A stretch of DNA of 35,477 nucleotides, taken from assembly GCA_001724985.1 (NCBI GenBank), contig MEEW01000009.1, forward strand, positions 1 through 35,477. The letters run 5' to 3'. The stretch comes from Phenylobacterium sp. SCN 69-14 (GTDB taxonomy: Bacteria; Pseudomonadota; Alphaproteobacteria; Caulobacterales; Caulobacteraceae). Shown here one piece after another: positions 1-12,212 of this stretch; within the stretch, counting starts at the first letter, position 1; each line of letters begins with the position of its first letter. Under the pieces are notes generated by a model. That model was not told where the DNA came from and made no database searches. It saw only the letters and a list, made by a program, of their open reading frames with translations. The position numbers were made by a program, and so were the translations under genes.

Positions 1-250
1 CGCGCATTGCCGATCGCCACCCGCACGTCGGCCTCGGTGACGTCGCGCCCGGAGTCGGCCATGGCCGCGACGGCGGAGACCGCCTGCTTGGCGCCGGCCC
101 GCGACTTGGCGTCGCCATCGACCGAGACCCCGCCGCCGGGGGTTTCGATCAGCACGTTGAAGGCGTCTTCGATCAAGGCCGCATGGCGGCTGGCCGGGCC
201 GGCGACGGCGCGCGCCGCCGCGTCGGAGAGCGGGATGTATTCGGGGCGGC

Positions 251-254
<4 letters not shown>
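1..254 (-). CDS. phoH: PhoH family protein, N-terminal part (runs off window start)
   Basis: Minus-strand reading from GTG at 254: (M)[58 protein letters not shown]...; PhoH-like N-terminus; 4-nt GTGA overlap with miaB stop. Confidence 0.7.
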
Positions 255-1591
<1,337 letters not shown>

Positions 1592-1651
1592 CCGCGCGTT
1601 ATGGGGTCGCAAAGGCCCCCACGCAAGTTTCACCCCGGATTCGGCTGTCCC

Positions 1652-2059
1652 CTAGTCTTCCAGCGGCATGCCGTAGAGTTCGAGCCGGTGATCGACCAGC
1701 TTGTAGCCGAGCTTGCGGGCGATGGCTTCCTGCAGGGCCTCGATCTCCTCGTCGACGAACTCGACGACCTTGCCGGTCTTCATGTCGATCAGGTGGTCGT
1801 GGTGGACGTCGGTGGCTTCCTCGTAGCGCGAGCGGCCGTCGCGGAAATCGTGGCGGGCGATGATGCCGGCCTCCTCGAACAGGCGCACGGTGCGATAGAC
1901 CGTGGCGATCGAGATATGCGGGTCGACCTCGTGGGCGCGGCGATAGAGTTCTTCCACATCGGGATGGTCGTGGGCGGCGGACAGCACGCGCGCGATGACG
2001 CGGCGCTGCTCCGTCATCCGCATGCCCTTTTCGATGCAGAGGCTCTCGATGCGATCCAC
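1652..2059 (-). CDS. fur: Fur family ferric uptake regulator
   Basis: VDRIESLCIEKGMRMTEQRRVIARVLSAAHDHPDVEELYRRAHEVDPHISIATVYRTVRLFEEAGII...HHDHLID; GTG start inferred. Confidence 0.88.
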   Translation of the reverse strand: MDRIESLCIEKGMRMTEQRRVIARVLSAAHDHPDVEELYRRAHEVDPHISIATVYRTVRLFEEAGIIARHDFRDGRSRYEEATDVHHDHLIDMKTGKVVEFVDEEIEALQEAIARKLGYKLVDHRLELYGMPLED

Positions 2060-2105
2060 GAACAGTCTCCCTGGGGAATTCAACTTGGGCCCGAGGATAG
2101 GGCCG

Positions 2106-2558
2106 TTAAACCTTTCGGCCAAGGTCGCGGCGCATGACGATGGCGTCAGCGGCCGGCGCAGGGCCGCGATCATAATAGCCGCGGCGCAGGCCGACGCGGG
2201 CGAAGCCGGCGGCTTCGTAGAGTCTGATGGCCGGCAGGTTGTCGTGCGCGACCTCCAGGAACATCGTCTCCGCGCCGGCCATTTCGCCCGCCCCGGCGGC
2301 GGATTCGACCAGGACGCGGGCCAGGCCCCGGCGGCGCAGGGCGGGATCGACCGCCAGGGTCAGGATCTCGGCCTCGCCGGCGATGGCCCGGCAGAGGATG
2401 AAGCCGGCCGGCGCCTGGTCCTCGACCAGCAGGGCGAAGCCGCCCGGCCCGTCGATCAGGGCGGCGATCTCGGCGGCGCTCCAGGCATGGTCGAAGGCGG
2501 CCGCGTGGACGGCGGCCAGGGCGCGGGCCTCATGGCTCCAGGCGCCGCGCAGCTTCAT
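2106..2558 (-). CDS. rimI: Ribosomal-protein-alanine N-acetyltransferase RimI (GNAT)
   Basis: GNAT motif (LAVDPALRRRGLARVLVE), FLEVAHDNLPAIRLYEAAGF; adjacent to tsaB. Confidence 0.88.
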   Translation of the reverse strand: MKLRGAWSHEARALAAVHAAAFDHAWSAAEIAALIDGPGGFALLVEDQAPAGFILCRAIAGEAEILTLAVDPALRRRGLARVLVESAAGAGEMAGAETMFLEVAHDNLPAIRLYEAAGFARVGLRRGYYDRGPAPAADAIVMRRDLGRKV

Positions 2559-3193
2559 GGGACAAGGCTCCGGCCGCCCGGCAGCTTGGCGTCGGGCGCG
2601 CGCAGATAGAGCGGCCGCGGCGGGACGGGGGCGCGGGCGGCGGCGAGGGCGGCCACGGCCGCGGGGTCGGTATGGTCGAGCGGTTCGATGCGGGCGGCGG
2701 GGCGGACCTCGGCCAGCAGCGGCGCGCCGGTTCCGACCATGACCTGCGGCGCGAACTCGGCCACGCGGGCGGCGGCGGTCTCCAGCGGAAGGGCGTCGGG
2801 GGCGCTAACCGCCGTCCCGTCCTCGAAAGCCTGCAGGTAGACCTGGCCCCGCTTGGCGTCGAGCGCGGCCAGCACCCGGCCGGGAAAGGGCTGGGCCAGG
2901 GCTTCCAGCGACCCGACCCCGACCGCCGGGATCGACAGGGCCGCCGACAGCCCCTTGGCGAAGGCCAGGCCGACGCGCAGACCGGTGAACGAGCCTGGCC
3001 CCACCGTAACGCCGATGCGGTCCAGGGCTTCGAAAGCCAGCCCGGCCTGCGACATCACCTCCTGGACCAGAGGGGCGAGCCGTTCCTGGTGGCCGCGGGC
3101 CATGGGGTCGATGCGGCGCGCCAGCAGCTCTCCGTCCCGGACCACGGCGGCCGAGCAGGCGAAGAGGCAGGTGTCGAGGGCGAGCACGATCAT
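2555..3193 (-). CDS. tsaB: tRNA threonylcarbamoyladenosine biosynthesis protein TsaB
   Basis: MIVLALDTCLFACSAAVVRDGELLA...GVTVGPGSFTGLRVGLAFAKGLSAAL, characteristic TsaB motif. Confidence 0.93.
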   Translation of the reverse strand: MIVLALDTCLFACSAAVVRDGELLARRIDPMARGHQERLAPLVQEVMSQAGLAFEALDRIGVTVGPGSFTGLRVGLAFAKGLSAALSIPAVGVGSLEALAQPFPGRVLAALDAKRGQVYLQAFEDGTAVSAPDALPLETAAARVAEFAPQVMVGTGAPLLAEVRPAARIEPLDHTDPAAVAALAAARAPVPPRPLYLRAPDAKLPGGRSLVP

Positions 3194-3723
3194 GGCCGCG
3201 CCGATGTCCAGCACGGGGCCAGCCGCCGCAAGGCCTTTTCCATCCAGAGAGCGGGCGGCGAGCCATCGGTGGCGCGCAGTTCGAGCTGGCCGGAATGGCG
3301 CACATTTCCCAGGCGCGCGTCCTGGACCCAGACGAAATAGCTGGAGCCGTCGGCCGGCTGGTCGGGCGTGGCGGGCTTGCGGCCGGCCAGGGGAACCTCG
3401 ATCCGCGCCGGCGGCAGGGTCTCCAACTCCGCCAGGGCGGGCGCCAGGGCCGGGCAGGTCCTGGAACTGGCCCAGGCGATCGCGGCGGCCTCGCCGCTCC
3501 GGGTCTCGACCCGGCGGGCGATCAGGGCGTTGTCGCGCACGAAGAGGGTGACGCCGGTGGTCGGCCGGTCGCCGGCCCGATAGACCGCGAACGCGCCCCA
3601 GGGCATCTGGCCGTCCAGGCGCGCGCCCTTCAGCGCCGGCCAGTCGTCCTCGCTGGCCGCGGCCGGCGCAGCCAGGATCGCAGCGCCGGCCAGCGCCAGG
3701 ATGATCGTCCGGAACGCCCCCAC
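3190..3723 (-). CDS. Hypothetical exported protein
   Basis: N-terminal signal peptide MGAFRTIILALAGAAILAAPAAASEDD; overlaps tsaB start by 4 nt. Confidence 0.7.
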   Translation of the reverse strand: MGAFRTIILALAGAAILAAPAAASEDDWPALKGARLDGQMPWGAFAVYRAGDRPTTGVTLFVRDNALIARRVETRSGEAAAIAWASSRTCPALAPALAELETLPPARIEVPLAGRKPATPDQPADGSSYFVWVQDARLGNVRHSGQLELRATDGSPPALWMEKALRRLAPCWTSARP

Positions 3724-3732
3724 GAACTGGAC

Positions 3733-4305
3733 CTAGAGCGTCTGCTCGACGCGGGTCACCTCGGGTACGTAATGCTTGAGCATGTTCTCGACCCCGGCCT
3801 TCAGGGTCGCCGACGAGGATGGGCAGCCCGAACAGGCGCCGCGCATGTGCAGCCAGACCACGCCGGTGTCGGCGTCGAAGCGGTTGAACAGGATGTCGCC
3901 GCCGTCCTGGGCCACGGCCGGGCGGATGCGGGTGTCCAGCAGGTCCTTGATCTCGGCCACCACCTGGGCGGTCTCGCCTTCGTAGACCACCTCGTCATGG
4001 CCGCCGGCCTGGGCGCTTCCCTCGGCGAACAGCGGCCGGCCGGAGGTGAAGTGGTCCATGATGGCCGCCAGGATCGGCGCCTTCATATGCGGCCAGTCGT
4101 GGTGCGGCCCCTTGCCGACCGTCACGAAGTCCGGCCCGAAGAACACCCGCGTCACGCCTTCGATGTCGAAGAGGTCGGCGGCCAGGGGCGAAACCTGGGC
4201 GTCCTCGAGGCTGCGGAAATCGTGCGATCCCTCGGCCAGCACCTCGCGGCCAGGCAGGAACTTCAGAACCTCGGGGTTCGGCGTGGCTTCGGTCTGGATG
4301 AACAT
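3733..4305 (-). CDS. NifU-family Fe-S cluster scaffold protein (Nfu N-terminal + NifU C-terminal domains)
   Basis: MFIQTEATPNPEVLKFLPGREV... and C-terminal GACSGCPSSSATLKAGVENMLKHYVPEV. Confidence 0.9.
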   Translation of the reverse strand: MFIQTEATPNPEVLKFLPGREVLAEGSHDFRSLEDAQVSPLAADLFDIEGVTRVFFGPDFVTVGKGPHHDWPHMKAPILAAIMDHFTSGRPLFAEGSAQAGGHDEVVYEGETAQVVAEIKDLLDTRIRPAVAQDGGDILFNRFDADTGVVWLHMRGACSGCPSSSATLKAGVENMLKHYVPEVTRVEQTL

Positions 4306-4388
4306 GCGCCAGATGTGGCGTTTCGAGCGCCAATTCGCAAGTTTTCCGTCCGTTCTTTGAGGGCGGGCTTCAATCGGTGTCACCCAGT

Positions 4389-4490
4389 TTCGCCATAGGC
4401 GAAGACCGGGACCCATTCGCGTCTGAGTTCGAGGATGGGGCGCGGCCGCGCCGCGTCCTGATCCATCCGGTGTTCATAGGTCCCGGTCTT
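4389..4490. repeat. Intergenic palindromic element (nested inverted repeats)
   Basis: 12-bp arms AAGACCGGGACC (4402-4413) / GGTCCCGGTCTT (4479-4490), internal GGCGCGGCCGCGCC palindrome and TTCGCC-ATA-GGCGAA hairpin at 4389-4403. Confidence 0.65.
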
Positions 4491-4512
4491 GCTTCGCAAA
4501 CCGGGAGGACAC

Positions 4513-4986
4513 CTAGGCCAGATCGGCGATCTCTTCGTCGGTCAGGTCGCCGGGGACCACCGTGACCGGCAGCTTGCGCGCGCCCCATTTCACGCCGTCC
4601 TTGGCGATGGAGGCGACCAGCGGGCCGGGGCCGCGGCCGCCGACCCCGGCGGCCAGGACCAGCACCTTGATGGCCGGGTCGTCGGAGATCACCTTGCGCA
4701 AGGCCAGGCGCGTGCTCTCGGCGTTGACGATGACGAACTCGGGCGGGACGCCGGTCTCGGCGACGACGAATTCGGCCATCTTCTGGAGCACGGCCTCGGC
4801 CTCCTCGCGGGCCTGGCGCTCGATCTCCTGGCGCACGCCGCTCCAGTGCTCGAACACCGCCGGCTCGATGACCCGCAGCAGGGCGACATGGCCTCCCGTC
4901 GAGCGCGCGCGGCGGCAGGCGTAGCGCAACGCGGCCTGGAACTCCGGGCTGTCGTCGGCGATGACGAGGAACTTGCGCTGGCTCAT
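4513..4986 (-). CDS. Universal stress protein (UspA family)
   Basis: MSQRKFLVIADDSPEFQAALRYACRRA...ALLRVIEP, USP fold. Confidence 0.85.
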   Translation of the reverse strand: MSQRKFLVIADDSPEFQAALRYACRRARSTGGHVALLRVIEPAVFEHWSGVRQEIERQAREEAEAVLQKMAEFVVAETGVPPEFVIVNAESTRLALRKVISDDPAIKVLVLAAGVGGRGPGPLVASIAKDGVKWGARKLPVTVVPGDLTDEEIADLA

Positions 4987-5043
4987 GGCGCGGACGGTGG
5001 CCTGCGCAGGCGCTCTGCGCAAGCCACCTTGAGCGCTAGGGTA

Positions 5044-6078
<1,035 letters not shown>

Positions 6079-6224
6079 GGGATCAGGCTTTTTCTAGGAA
6101 AAACAGGCAGGCGCGCGCCTCCGCGCCAGGAGGGGCGGGATCAGGCGCTACGCCATCGCCACGTGTCGCGTCCGAAAGCCATGGCCGATGCGAATAAGGC
6201 CTGGCGGCCCCGACCGCAAGCCCG

Positions 6225-7862
6225 TCAGAGGTCGGCGGAGATCGCCGCCTCGCCCGGCCGGCGGCGCAGGGCGGCCCTGATCTCTGCGGGCGTGATGCCG
6301 CGGAAGGCGAGCAGCAGCAGGCCATAGAGCGCCCCGCCCGCCGCGACGGTGGCCAGGACCGCGATCTCCTTGGCCCCCAGGCCGACGAAATGGAACCCGC
6401 GCAGCAGCGCCTCGATCAGGGCGCGCTGGTGCGAGGCCAGACCCAGCACGGCGCCGAAGGCGATGCTGGCCGCGGCGATGCGGGCGATGCGGCTCCAGGC
6501 CGCCCTGGCGGGGGAATAGTCGCCGCGCCGGGCCAGCAGCAAAGCCATCTGGGCGACATTGATCCAGGCCGCGGCGCTGGTGGCCGCGGCGATGCCCTTG
6601 ACCCCGACCACCTGGAAGAGGGCCAGGCCCAGCACGATGTTGACCGCCACCGAGATCAGGCCGAAGCGCATCGGCGCCCTGGTGTCGGCGCGGGCGAAGA
6701 AGGCCGGCTGCAGCACGCGGGCCAGCACGAAGGCCGGCACGCCCCAGCCGTAGTTGAAGAGGATCCAGCCGGTCTCGCGCGCGTCCTGCACGGTGAAGGC
6801 GCCGCGGGTGAAGAGGCCGTCGATCAGGAAGAAGGGCATGGCCACCAGGGCCGCCGCCGCCGGGGCGGTCAGGGCCAGGGAGAAGATCACCGCCTGATCG
6901 GTGGCGGCCTGGGCGTCGTCGTGGTCGGCGGCCTGGATCGCGGCCGAGAGCCGCGGCAGCAGGGCGACGCTGACCGCCACCCCGATCAGGCCCAGCGGCA
7001 ACTGGTAGAGCCGGGCGGCGACCTCGGTCCAGGCCCGGCCGCCGGCCACCTGGGAGGCGAGGATGCCGGAGATGAAGATGTTGATCTGCACGGCGCTGGC
7101 GGCGATGGCGCCGGGAATGGCCAGGGAGACCAGGGCCTTGATCTCCGGCGTCAGCTTCGGCCAGCGCAGGCGGATGTGCGCCCCGGCCTTGCGCGCGCCC
7201 CACCAGAGGAGGCCGGCCTGCAGCACCCCGGCGATGGGGATGCCGATCGAGGCGGCCCAGGCGGCGCGCACCGGATCGGTCTGCGGGATCACCGCGGCCA
7301 GCATCACCAGGTTGAGGATGGTCGGGAAGATGCCGGTCAGGATGAAGCGCCGGTGGGCGTTCAGCACCCCCGACAGCAGGGCGCCGATGGCCATGCAGGG
7401 CAGGTAGGGCATGCTGATCTGGGTCAGCACGATGGCCAGCTTGAACTTCGCAGGGTCGGAGGCGTAGCCGGGATTGATGACGTACATCAGCCACGGCATG
7501 GCGAGCTGGGCGGCCAGGGTCAGGGCGATGGTCGCCGCCGCCAGGGTGGCCAGGGCGTCGGAGGCGATGCGGTCGGCCTGCGCTTGGCCCTCGCCGGTCA
7601 GGGTCTTGGTGTAGGCCGGGATGAAGGCCGAGGAGAAGGCGCCCTCGGCGAAGATCCGCCGGAACAGGTTCGGGAAGGCGAGCGCGGTGTAGTAGGCGTC
7701 GGCGGCGATGGTGGCGCTGGCGCCCAGGCGCGCGGTCAGCACCAGGTCGCGCGCCAGGCCCATGAACCGGCTGACCAGGGTCAGCCCCGACAGCAGCAGC
7801 GACGAGCGGATGAGGCCGCCGCCTTGCGAGGCTTTCCTGGGCGTGGGCGCGGTCTCTGTCAC
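6225..7862 (-). CDS. murJ: Lipid II flippase MurJ/MviN
   Basis: LIRSSLLLSGLTLVSRFMGLARDLVLTARLGASATADAYYTALAFPNLFRRIFAEGAFSSAFIP. Confidence 0.95.
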   Translation of the reverse strand: MTETAPTPRKASQGGGLIRSSLLLSGLTLVSRFMGLARDLVLTARLGASATIAADAYYTALAFPNLFRRIFAEGAFSSAFIPAYTKTLTGEGQAQADRIASDALATLAAATIALTLAAQLAMPWLMYVINPGYASDPAKFKLAIVLTQISMPYLPCMAIGALLSGVLNAHRRFILTGIFPTILNLVMLAAVIPQTDPVRAAWAASIGIPIAGVLQAGLLWWGARKAGAHIRLRWPKLTPEIKALVSLAIPGAIAASAVQINIFISGILASQVAGGRAWTEVAARLYQLPLGLIGVAVSVALLPRLSAAIQAADHDDAQAATDQAVIFSLALTAPAAAALVAMPFFLIDGLFTRGAFTVQDARETGWILFNYGWGVPAFVLARVLQPAFFARADTRAPMRFGLISVAVNIVLGLALFQVVGVKGIAAATSAAAWINVAQMALLLARRGDYSPARAAWSRIARIAAASIAFGAVLGLASHQRALIEALLRGFHFVGLGAKEIAVLATVAAGGALYGLLLLAFRGITPAEIRAALRRRPGEAAISADL

Positions 7863-7988
7863 GACTGGCTCAATGCGCCGCGCCGCGCGGAGCGGTCAAG
7901 CGGCGCGATCGGCGTAGGCGACGGCGTAGGCGACGAAGGCCCTGGTCGCCTCCACCTCGCCCGGATCGGCGGGCGCGCCAGCCGATTC

Positions 7989-8189
7989 ATGGCCTTTCCT
8001 GAGCGCCCTGGCGTGGGCGATGAGGCAATCCTGACGGCGATGCTGGAGCACCCGATTCTCGTCAACCGACCGATTGTGGTCACGCCCATGGGCGTCAAGC
8101 TTTGCCGTCCGTCTGAGGTCGTGCTCGACCTTCTGGGGCGAAAGCCGGACAGCTTCACCAAAGAAGATGGCGAGGTCGTGCGCCTCTAG
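7989..8189 (+). pseudogene. arsC: 3' fragment of glutaredoxin-type arsenate reductase ArsC
   Basis: DEAILTAMLEHPILVNRPIVVTPMGVKLCRPSEVVLDLLGRKPDSFTKEDGEVV matches the ArsC C-terminal third; catalytic N-terminal Cys region absent. Confidence 0.8.
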
Positions 8190-8277
8190 GCGCGTAGCCC
8201 GTCGATTTGGTGTGCGAGCTTGATGCGCTCGCAGCCTCTCAGGTTCAGGTCCATCGCCTATCGACGATAGACGGCAA

Positions 8278-8295
8278 TTGTCATAAAATTGTTAT
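8278..8295 (+). promoter_or_regulatory. Candidate Pho box upstream of pstS
   Basis: TTGTCAT-AAAA-TTGTTAT (15/18 to CTGTCATAWAWCTGTMAY), with -10-like TAGAAG at 8306-8311 after a 10-bp spacer. Confidence 0.75.
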
Positions 8296-8374
8296 TCGAG
8301 AATTCTAGAAGAGTGCCGCGTTGGGGGCGATCGGTGGTGATCGTCGCGCACCTGCATTCTCGATGAGGACGGCG

Positions 8375-9424
8375 ATGAAAAAGATCATTCTCTGCGGCGC
8401 GGCGGCCCTGGCGCTGACCGCCTGCGGCAAGACCGCGGACAAGAGCGGCGGCGAAGTCAAGGCCCCGGCGGGCGGCGCGGTTGTCCAGATCGACGGCTCA
8501 AGCACGGTGTTCCCGATTTCCGAAGCGCTCGGCGAAGAGTTTCAGAAGTCGAGCGGTACGCGGGTCACGGTCGGCCTGTCGGGCACCGGTGGTGGCTTCA
8601 AGAAGTTCTGTCGCGGCGAAACCGACATCTCGGGCGCTTCGCGACCGATCAAAAAGGAAGAGATCGAACTCTGCGCGCAAAGCGGCGTGGAATACATTGA
8701 ACTGCCGGTCGCCCTGGACGCCCTGGCGGTGATCGTAAATCCCACCAACAGCTTCGTCGACTGCCTGACCGTCGATGAACTGAAGGCGCTCTGGGCCCCC
8801 GAATCGCAAGGCAAGGTGAAAACCTGGAAACAAGTCCGCGGGAACTTCCCGGCCGAACCGGTGAGGCTGTTCGGAGCCGGCACCGACTCGGGCACGTTTG
8901 ACTATTTCACCAAGGCCATCAACGGTGAGGAAGGTGCCTCGCGCGGCGACTACACCGCCACCGAGGACGACAACGTCACCATCACCGGGGTCTCCGGCGA
9001 CAAGGACGCGCTCGGCTACCTGGGTCTCGCGTATGTGACCGAGAACGCCGGCAAGGTGAAGGCCATTCCGATCCGTCAGAAGGACGGCAAGTGCATCGTG
9101 CCCTCGGTTGGGACCGCGCGAGACGCCAGCTATCAGCCGCTGTCGCGCCCGTTGTTCTACTACGTGAACAAGAAGCACGCCGACGAACGTCCGCATCTGC
9201 GAGAGTTCATCAAGTTCGCCTTCAGCCCGGCCGAAAGCGAAAAGCTGGTCGGCGAGGTCGGTTACGTGCCGCTGCCGGCCCAGGCCTACAGCCTAGCCTT
9301 GGCGAAGTTCGACGCTCGCCGCACCGGCACCTACTTCGGCGGCGGCTCCAAGATCGGCGTCACCGTGGAGGAGCTGTTGTCGGACGCGGGCGAGGGCGCG
9401 GCCGCGGCCCCCTCCCAGAAGTAG
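8375..9424 (+). CDS. pstS: Phosphate ABC transporter substrate-binding lipoprotein PstS
   Basis: [19 protein letters not shown] (lipobox) ... [21 protein letters not shown]...[24 protein letters not shown]. Confidence 0.93.
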   Translation: MKKIILCGAAALALTACGKTADKSGGEVKAPAGGAVVQIDGSSTVFPISEALGEEFQKSSGTRVTVGLSGTGGGFKKFCRGETDISGASRPIKKEEIELCAQSGVEYIELPVALDALAVIVNPTNSFVDCLTVDELKALWAPESQGKVKTWKQVRGNFPAEPVRLFGAGTDSGTFDYFTKAINGEEGASRGDYTATEDDNVTITGVSGDKDALGYLGLAYVTENAGKVKAIPIRQKDGKCIVPSVGTARDASYQPLSRPLFYYVNKKHADERPHLREFIKFAFSPAESEKLVGEVGYVPLPAQAYSLALAKFDARRTGTYFGGGSKIGVTVEELLSDAGEGAAAAPSQK

Positions 9425-9496
9425 CGTAGCCGCATAAGGCATGTGGCGGCGGAGCTGACGGCTCTGCCGCCACATCGCTTCTCGGAAGGAGTTGAG

Positions 9497-10432
9497 GTGA
9501 CGGCGCAGTCCGACGACCTGACATTTGAGGCGTTGCGAAGCAGCACCGTTCTGCGCCGCGGCCGAATCCTCGCCCGTACCATGAGCGTAGTGCTGTTCGC
9601 ATGCGCGGTCATCTCGGTCCTGATCACCACCGCGATCATCTGGGTGCTGGTTTCCGAATCCTGGGTTTTCTTCCGGCAAGTTCCGCTGCTTACTTTCCTG
9701 ACCGACACCCAATGGACACCGGTCTTCACGAACGCGCGTTACGGGGTGTTGCCGCTGCTCACCGCCACCCTGTGGGCGGCCGGTATCGCCATGGCGGTCG
9801 CCACACCGCTCGGACTTGTGCTGTCGGTCTATCTCAGTGAGTTCGCCCGCCCACGCTTCCGCGAGATACTCAAACCCATCCTGGAATTGCTGGCGGCGGT
9901 GCCGACGGTCGTGTTCGGCTACTTCGCCCTGATCTTTCTGACCCCGCTAGCCAAACAGTTCATTCCCGGCCTCTCAGGGTTCAATCTGCTCGTTCCCGGC
10001 TTCGTCATGGGGATCATGATCCTGCCCTACGTGGTGTCGATCAGCGAGGACGCCATGCGCGCGGTGCCAATGAGTCTCCGGGAGGGCGCATTCGCGCTGG
10101 GGATGAGCCGTTGGCGAACCGCCTTCTCCGTTGTCATTCCTGGAGCCTTTTCGGGCGTTACCGCTGCCTATCTTCTGGCGTTCTCCAGGGCTGTTGGCGA
10201 AACCATGGTCGTCGCAATTGCTGCGGGTCAAAACCCGAACTTGACCAGCGATCCACGCGAGGGAGCCGCCACCATCACCGCCTACATCGTGCAGATGAGC
10301 CTGGGCGACCTGCCGCACGGTTCCCTAGCCTACGCCACGATTTTCGCGACCGGGTTGGTGCTTTTCGCCATCACCCTGGCCTTCAACGTACTGGGTTTCT
10401 TCCTGCGTCGCCGTTTCCGGGAGGCATACTGA
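9497..10432 (+). CDS. pstC: Phosphate ABC transporter permease PstC
   Basis: Multi-TM permease, ELLAAVPTVVFGYFALIFLTP, EAA loop; GTG start after AAGGAG. Confidence 0.92.
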   Translation: MTAQSDDLTFEALRSSTVLRRGRILARTMSVVLFACAVISVLITTAIIWVLVSESWVFFRQVPLLTFLTDTQWTPVFTNARYGVLPLLTATLWAAGIAMAVATPLGLVLSVYLSEFARPRFREILKPILELLAAVPTVVFGYFALIFLTPLAKQFIPGLSGFNLLVPGFVMGIMILPYVVSISEDAMRAVPMSLREGAFALGMSRWRTAFSVVIPGAFSGVTAAYLLAFSRAVGETMVVAIAAGQNPNLTSDPREGAATITAYIVQMSLGDLPHGSLAYATIFATGLVLFAITLAFNVLGFFLRRRFREAY

Positions 10433-11355
10433 TGGCCGACGCTCTTCACACGTCCGAGGCCCGTATCGTTGCGGCCAGCCGTGTACAGGATATGGTCTTC
10501 GCCGTCCTCGGTATCACGGTGCTGCTGATGGCGATGGCGGTGCTGGCCACGCTCGTGGCGGACCTAATGAGCGACGGTCTGGCGCGGATCGATCAGCAGT
10601 TTCTGACCAGTTTCCCATCGCGGCGCCCAGAATCGGCCGGCATTCTCTCGGCCTGGGTGGGCACTACCCTGATAATGCTCGTGACCGCGTTCCTAGCGAT
10701 TCCACTGGGAGTTGGCGCCGGCATTTACCTCGAAGAGTATGCACCCAAGCACTGGATGACCGACGTCATCGAGATCAATGTCAGCAATCTCGCCGGCGTC
10801 CCGTCGATCATCTACGGCCTGCTGGCGTTGGGTTTCTTCGTCTATGGCCTCGGAATGGGACAGACGATCCTGGTCGGCGGCATGGTGCTTGCGCTGCTGA
10901 TCCTGCCGATCGTCATCGTCGCCACCCGTGAGGCAGTACGATCAGTGCCTAGCGGACTGCGCGAGAGCGCTTACGGCGTGGGTTGCAATCGCTGGCAAGT
11001 CGTCTGGCGCTATGTGCTGCCTGCGGCACGCCCCGGCATTCTCACTGGGGCCATCGTGGGGTTGTCGCGAGCGATCGGCGAAACCGCGCCGATCATCACC
11101 ATTGGCGCGCTCACCTTCATCGCCTTCCTACCCCCCAGTCCGATCCAGGCCACTGCGCCGTTCGTCAATTTCGACTGGTTGAACTCTCCATTTACTGTGA
11201 TGCCGATCCAGATGTTCAACTGGATCTCCCGGCCCCAGGCGGGCTTCCACGTGAACGCGGCCGCCACCGGCCTCTTGCTGCTGCTCATGACCCTGGTCAT
11301 GAACGGCTTTGCGATTTTCTTGCGCTACCATTTGCGCCGAAGCTTGCGGTCCTGA
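10432..11355 (+). CDS. pstA: Phosphate ABC transporter permease PstA
   Basis: [23 protein letters not shown]..., [19 protein letters not shown] overlap with pstC. Confidence 0.93.
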   Translation: MADALHTSEARIVAASRVQDMVFAVLGITVLLMAMAVLATLVADLMSDGLARIDQQFLTSFPSRRPESAGILSAWVGTTLIMLVTAFLAIPLGVGAGIYLEEYAPKHWMTDVIEINVSNLAGVPSIIYGLLALGFFVYGLGMGQTILVGGMVLALLILPIVIVATREAVRSVPSGLRESAYGVGCNRWQVVWRYVLPAARPGILTGAIVGLSRAIGETAPIITIGALTFIAFLPPSPIQATAPFVNFDWLNSPFTVMPIQMFNWISRPQAGFHVNAAATGLLLLLMTLVMNGFAIFLRYHLRRSLRS

Positions 11356-11360
11356 CCAGA

Positions 11361-12203
11361 ATGACATCGACGAGTCCTCCCGCCCTTCGCGCCGACCTTC
11401 CGGAGACCCGCTTTCCGATGCTCACCGCACCCGAGGGGCCCCACGTCCTGCGCGCGGAGGTCAAAAGCCTGAAATTCTGGTACGGTAAGTTTCAAGCTCT
11501 GCATGGCGTGAACATGCCGATTTGGGATCGCCAAGTGACGGCGATTATCGGCCCCTCCGGCTGCGGAAAGAGCACTCTGCTGCGCTGCTTCAATCGCATC
11601 CACGACCTCTATCCGGGTATCCGCTATGAGGGCGAGGTCAACCTCGCTCCCGAAGGTGTCAATCTGGTGGATCGGCAAATCGATCCCATAATGGTAAGAC
11701 TCCTAGTTGGGATGGTGTTCCAGAAGCCCAACCCGTTCCCCAAATCGATCTTCGAGAATGTCGCCGCCGGCCTCTACGTGCGGGGGATCAAGAACCGCAG
11801 CGAACTGGAGGGACGCGTTGAGACTGCCCTACGTCAGGCCGCACTGTGGGATGAAGTGAAGGATCGCCTGCCCAAGCCAGCCTACGAGCTATCGGGAGGC
11901 CAGCAGCAGAGGCTCTGCATCGCCCGCGCGCTGGCGCCACAGCCAAAACTTCTGCTGCTCGACGAGCCCACCTCGGCGCTAGATCCCATCGCCACGGCAC
12001 GGATCGAGGAACTAATCGATGAACTGGTGAAGGACGTCACCATAGTGATCGTCACCCACAACATGGCTCAGGCCGCCCGCATCTCGCATCAGACCGCATT
12101 CATGCATCTGGGCAGCTTAGTGGAGTTCGGCGACACCGGGACGATCTTCACCAACCCGCAGGCAGCGCAGACCCAGGACTACGTCACCGGTCGTTTCGGC
12201 TAG
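11361..12203 (+). CDS. pstB: Phosphate ABC transporter ATP-binding protein PstB
   Basis: Walker [21 protein letters not shown], signature [15 protein letters not shown], Walker [14 protein letters not shown]. Confidence 0.95.
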   Translation: MTSTSPPALRADLPETRFPMLTAPEGPHVLRAEVKSLKFWYGKFQALHGVNMPIWDRQVTAIIGPSGCGKSTLLRCFNRIHDLYPGIRYEGEVNLAPEGVNLVDRQIDPIMVRLLVGMVFQKPNPFPKSIFENVAAGLYVRGIKNRSELEGRVETALRQAALWDEVKDRLPKPAYELSGGQQQRLCIARALAPQPKLLLLDEPTSALDPIATARIEELIDELVKDVTIVIVTHNMAQAARISHQTAFMHLGSLVEFGDTGTIFTNPQAAQTQDYVTGRFG

Positions 12204-12212
12204 GAGAGGGCT

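Noticed and set aside
7911-7934. Exact 12-bp tandem duplication GGCGTAGGCGAC x2
   Set aside because: Only two units within a coding-like reading frame (YAVAYAV); no evidence of function.
6390-7988. Long plus-strand ORF leading into the arsC fragment
   Set aside because: Antisense shadow of murJ; only the last ~60 aa (ArsC) are meaningful.
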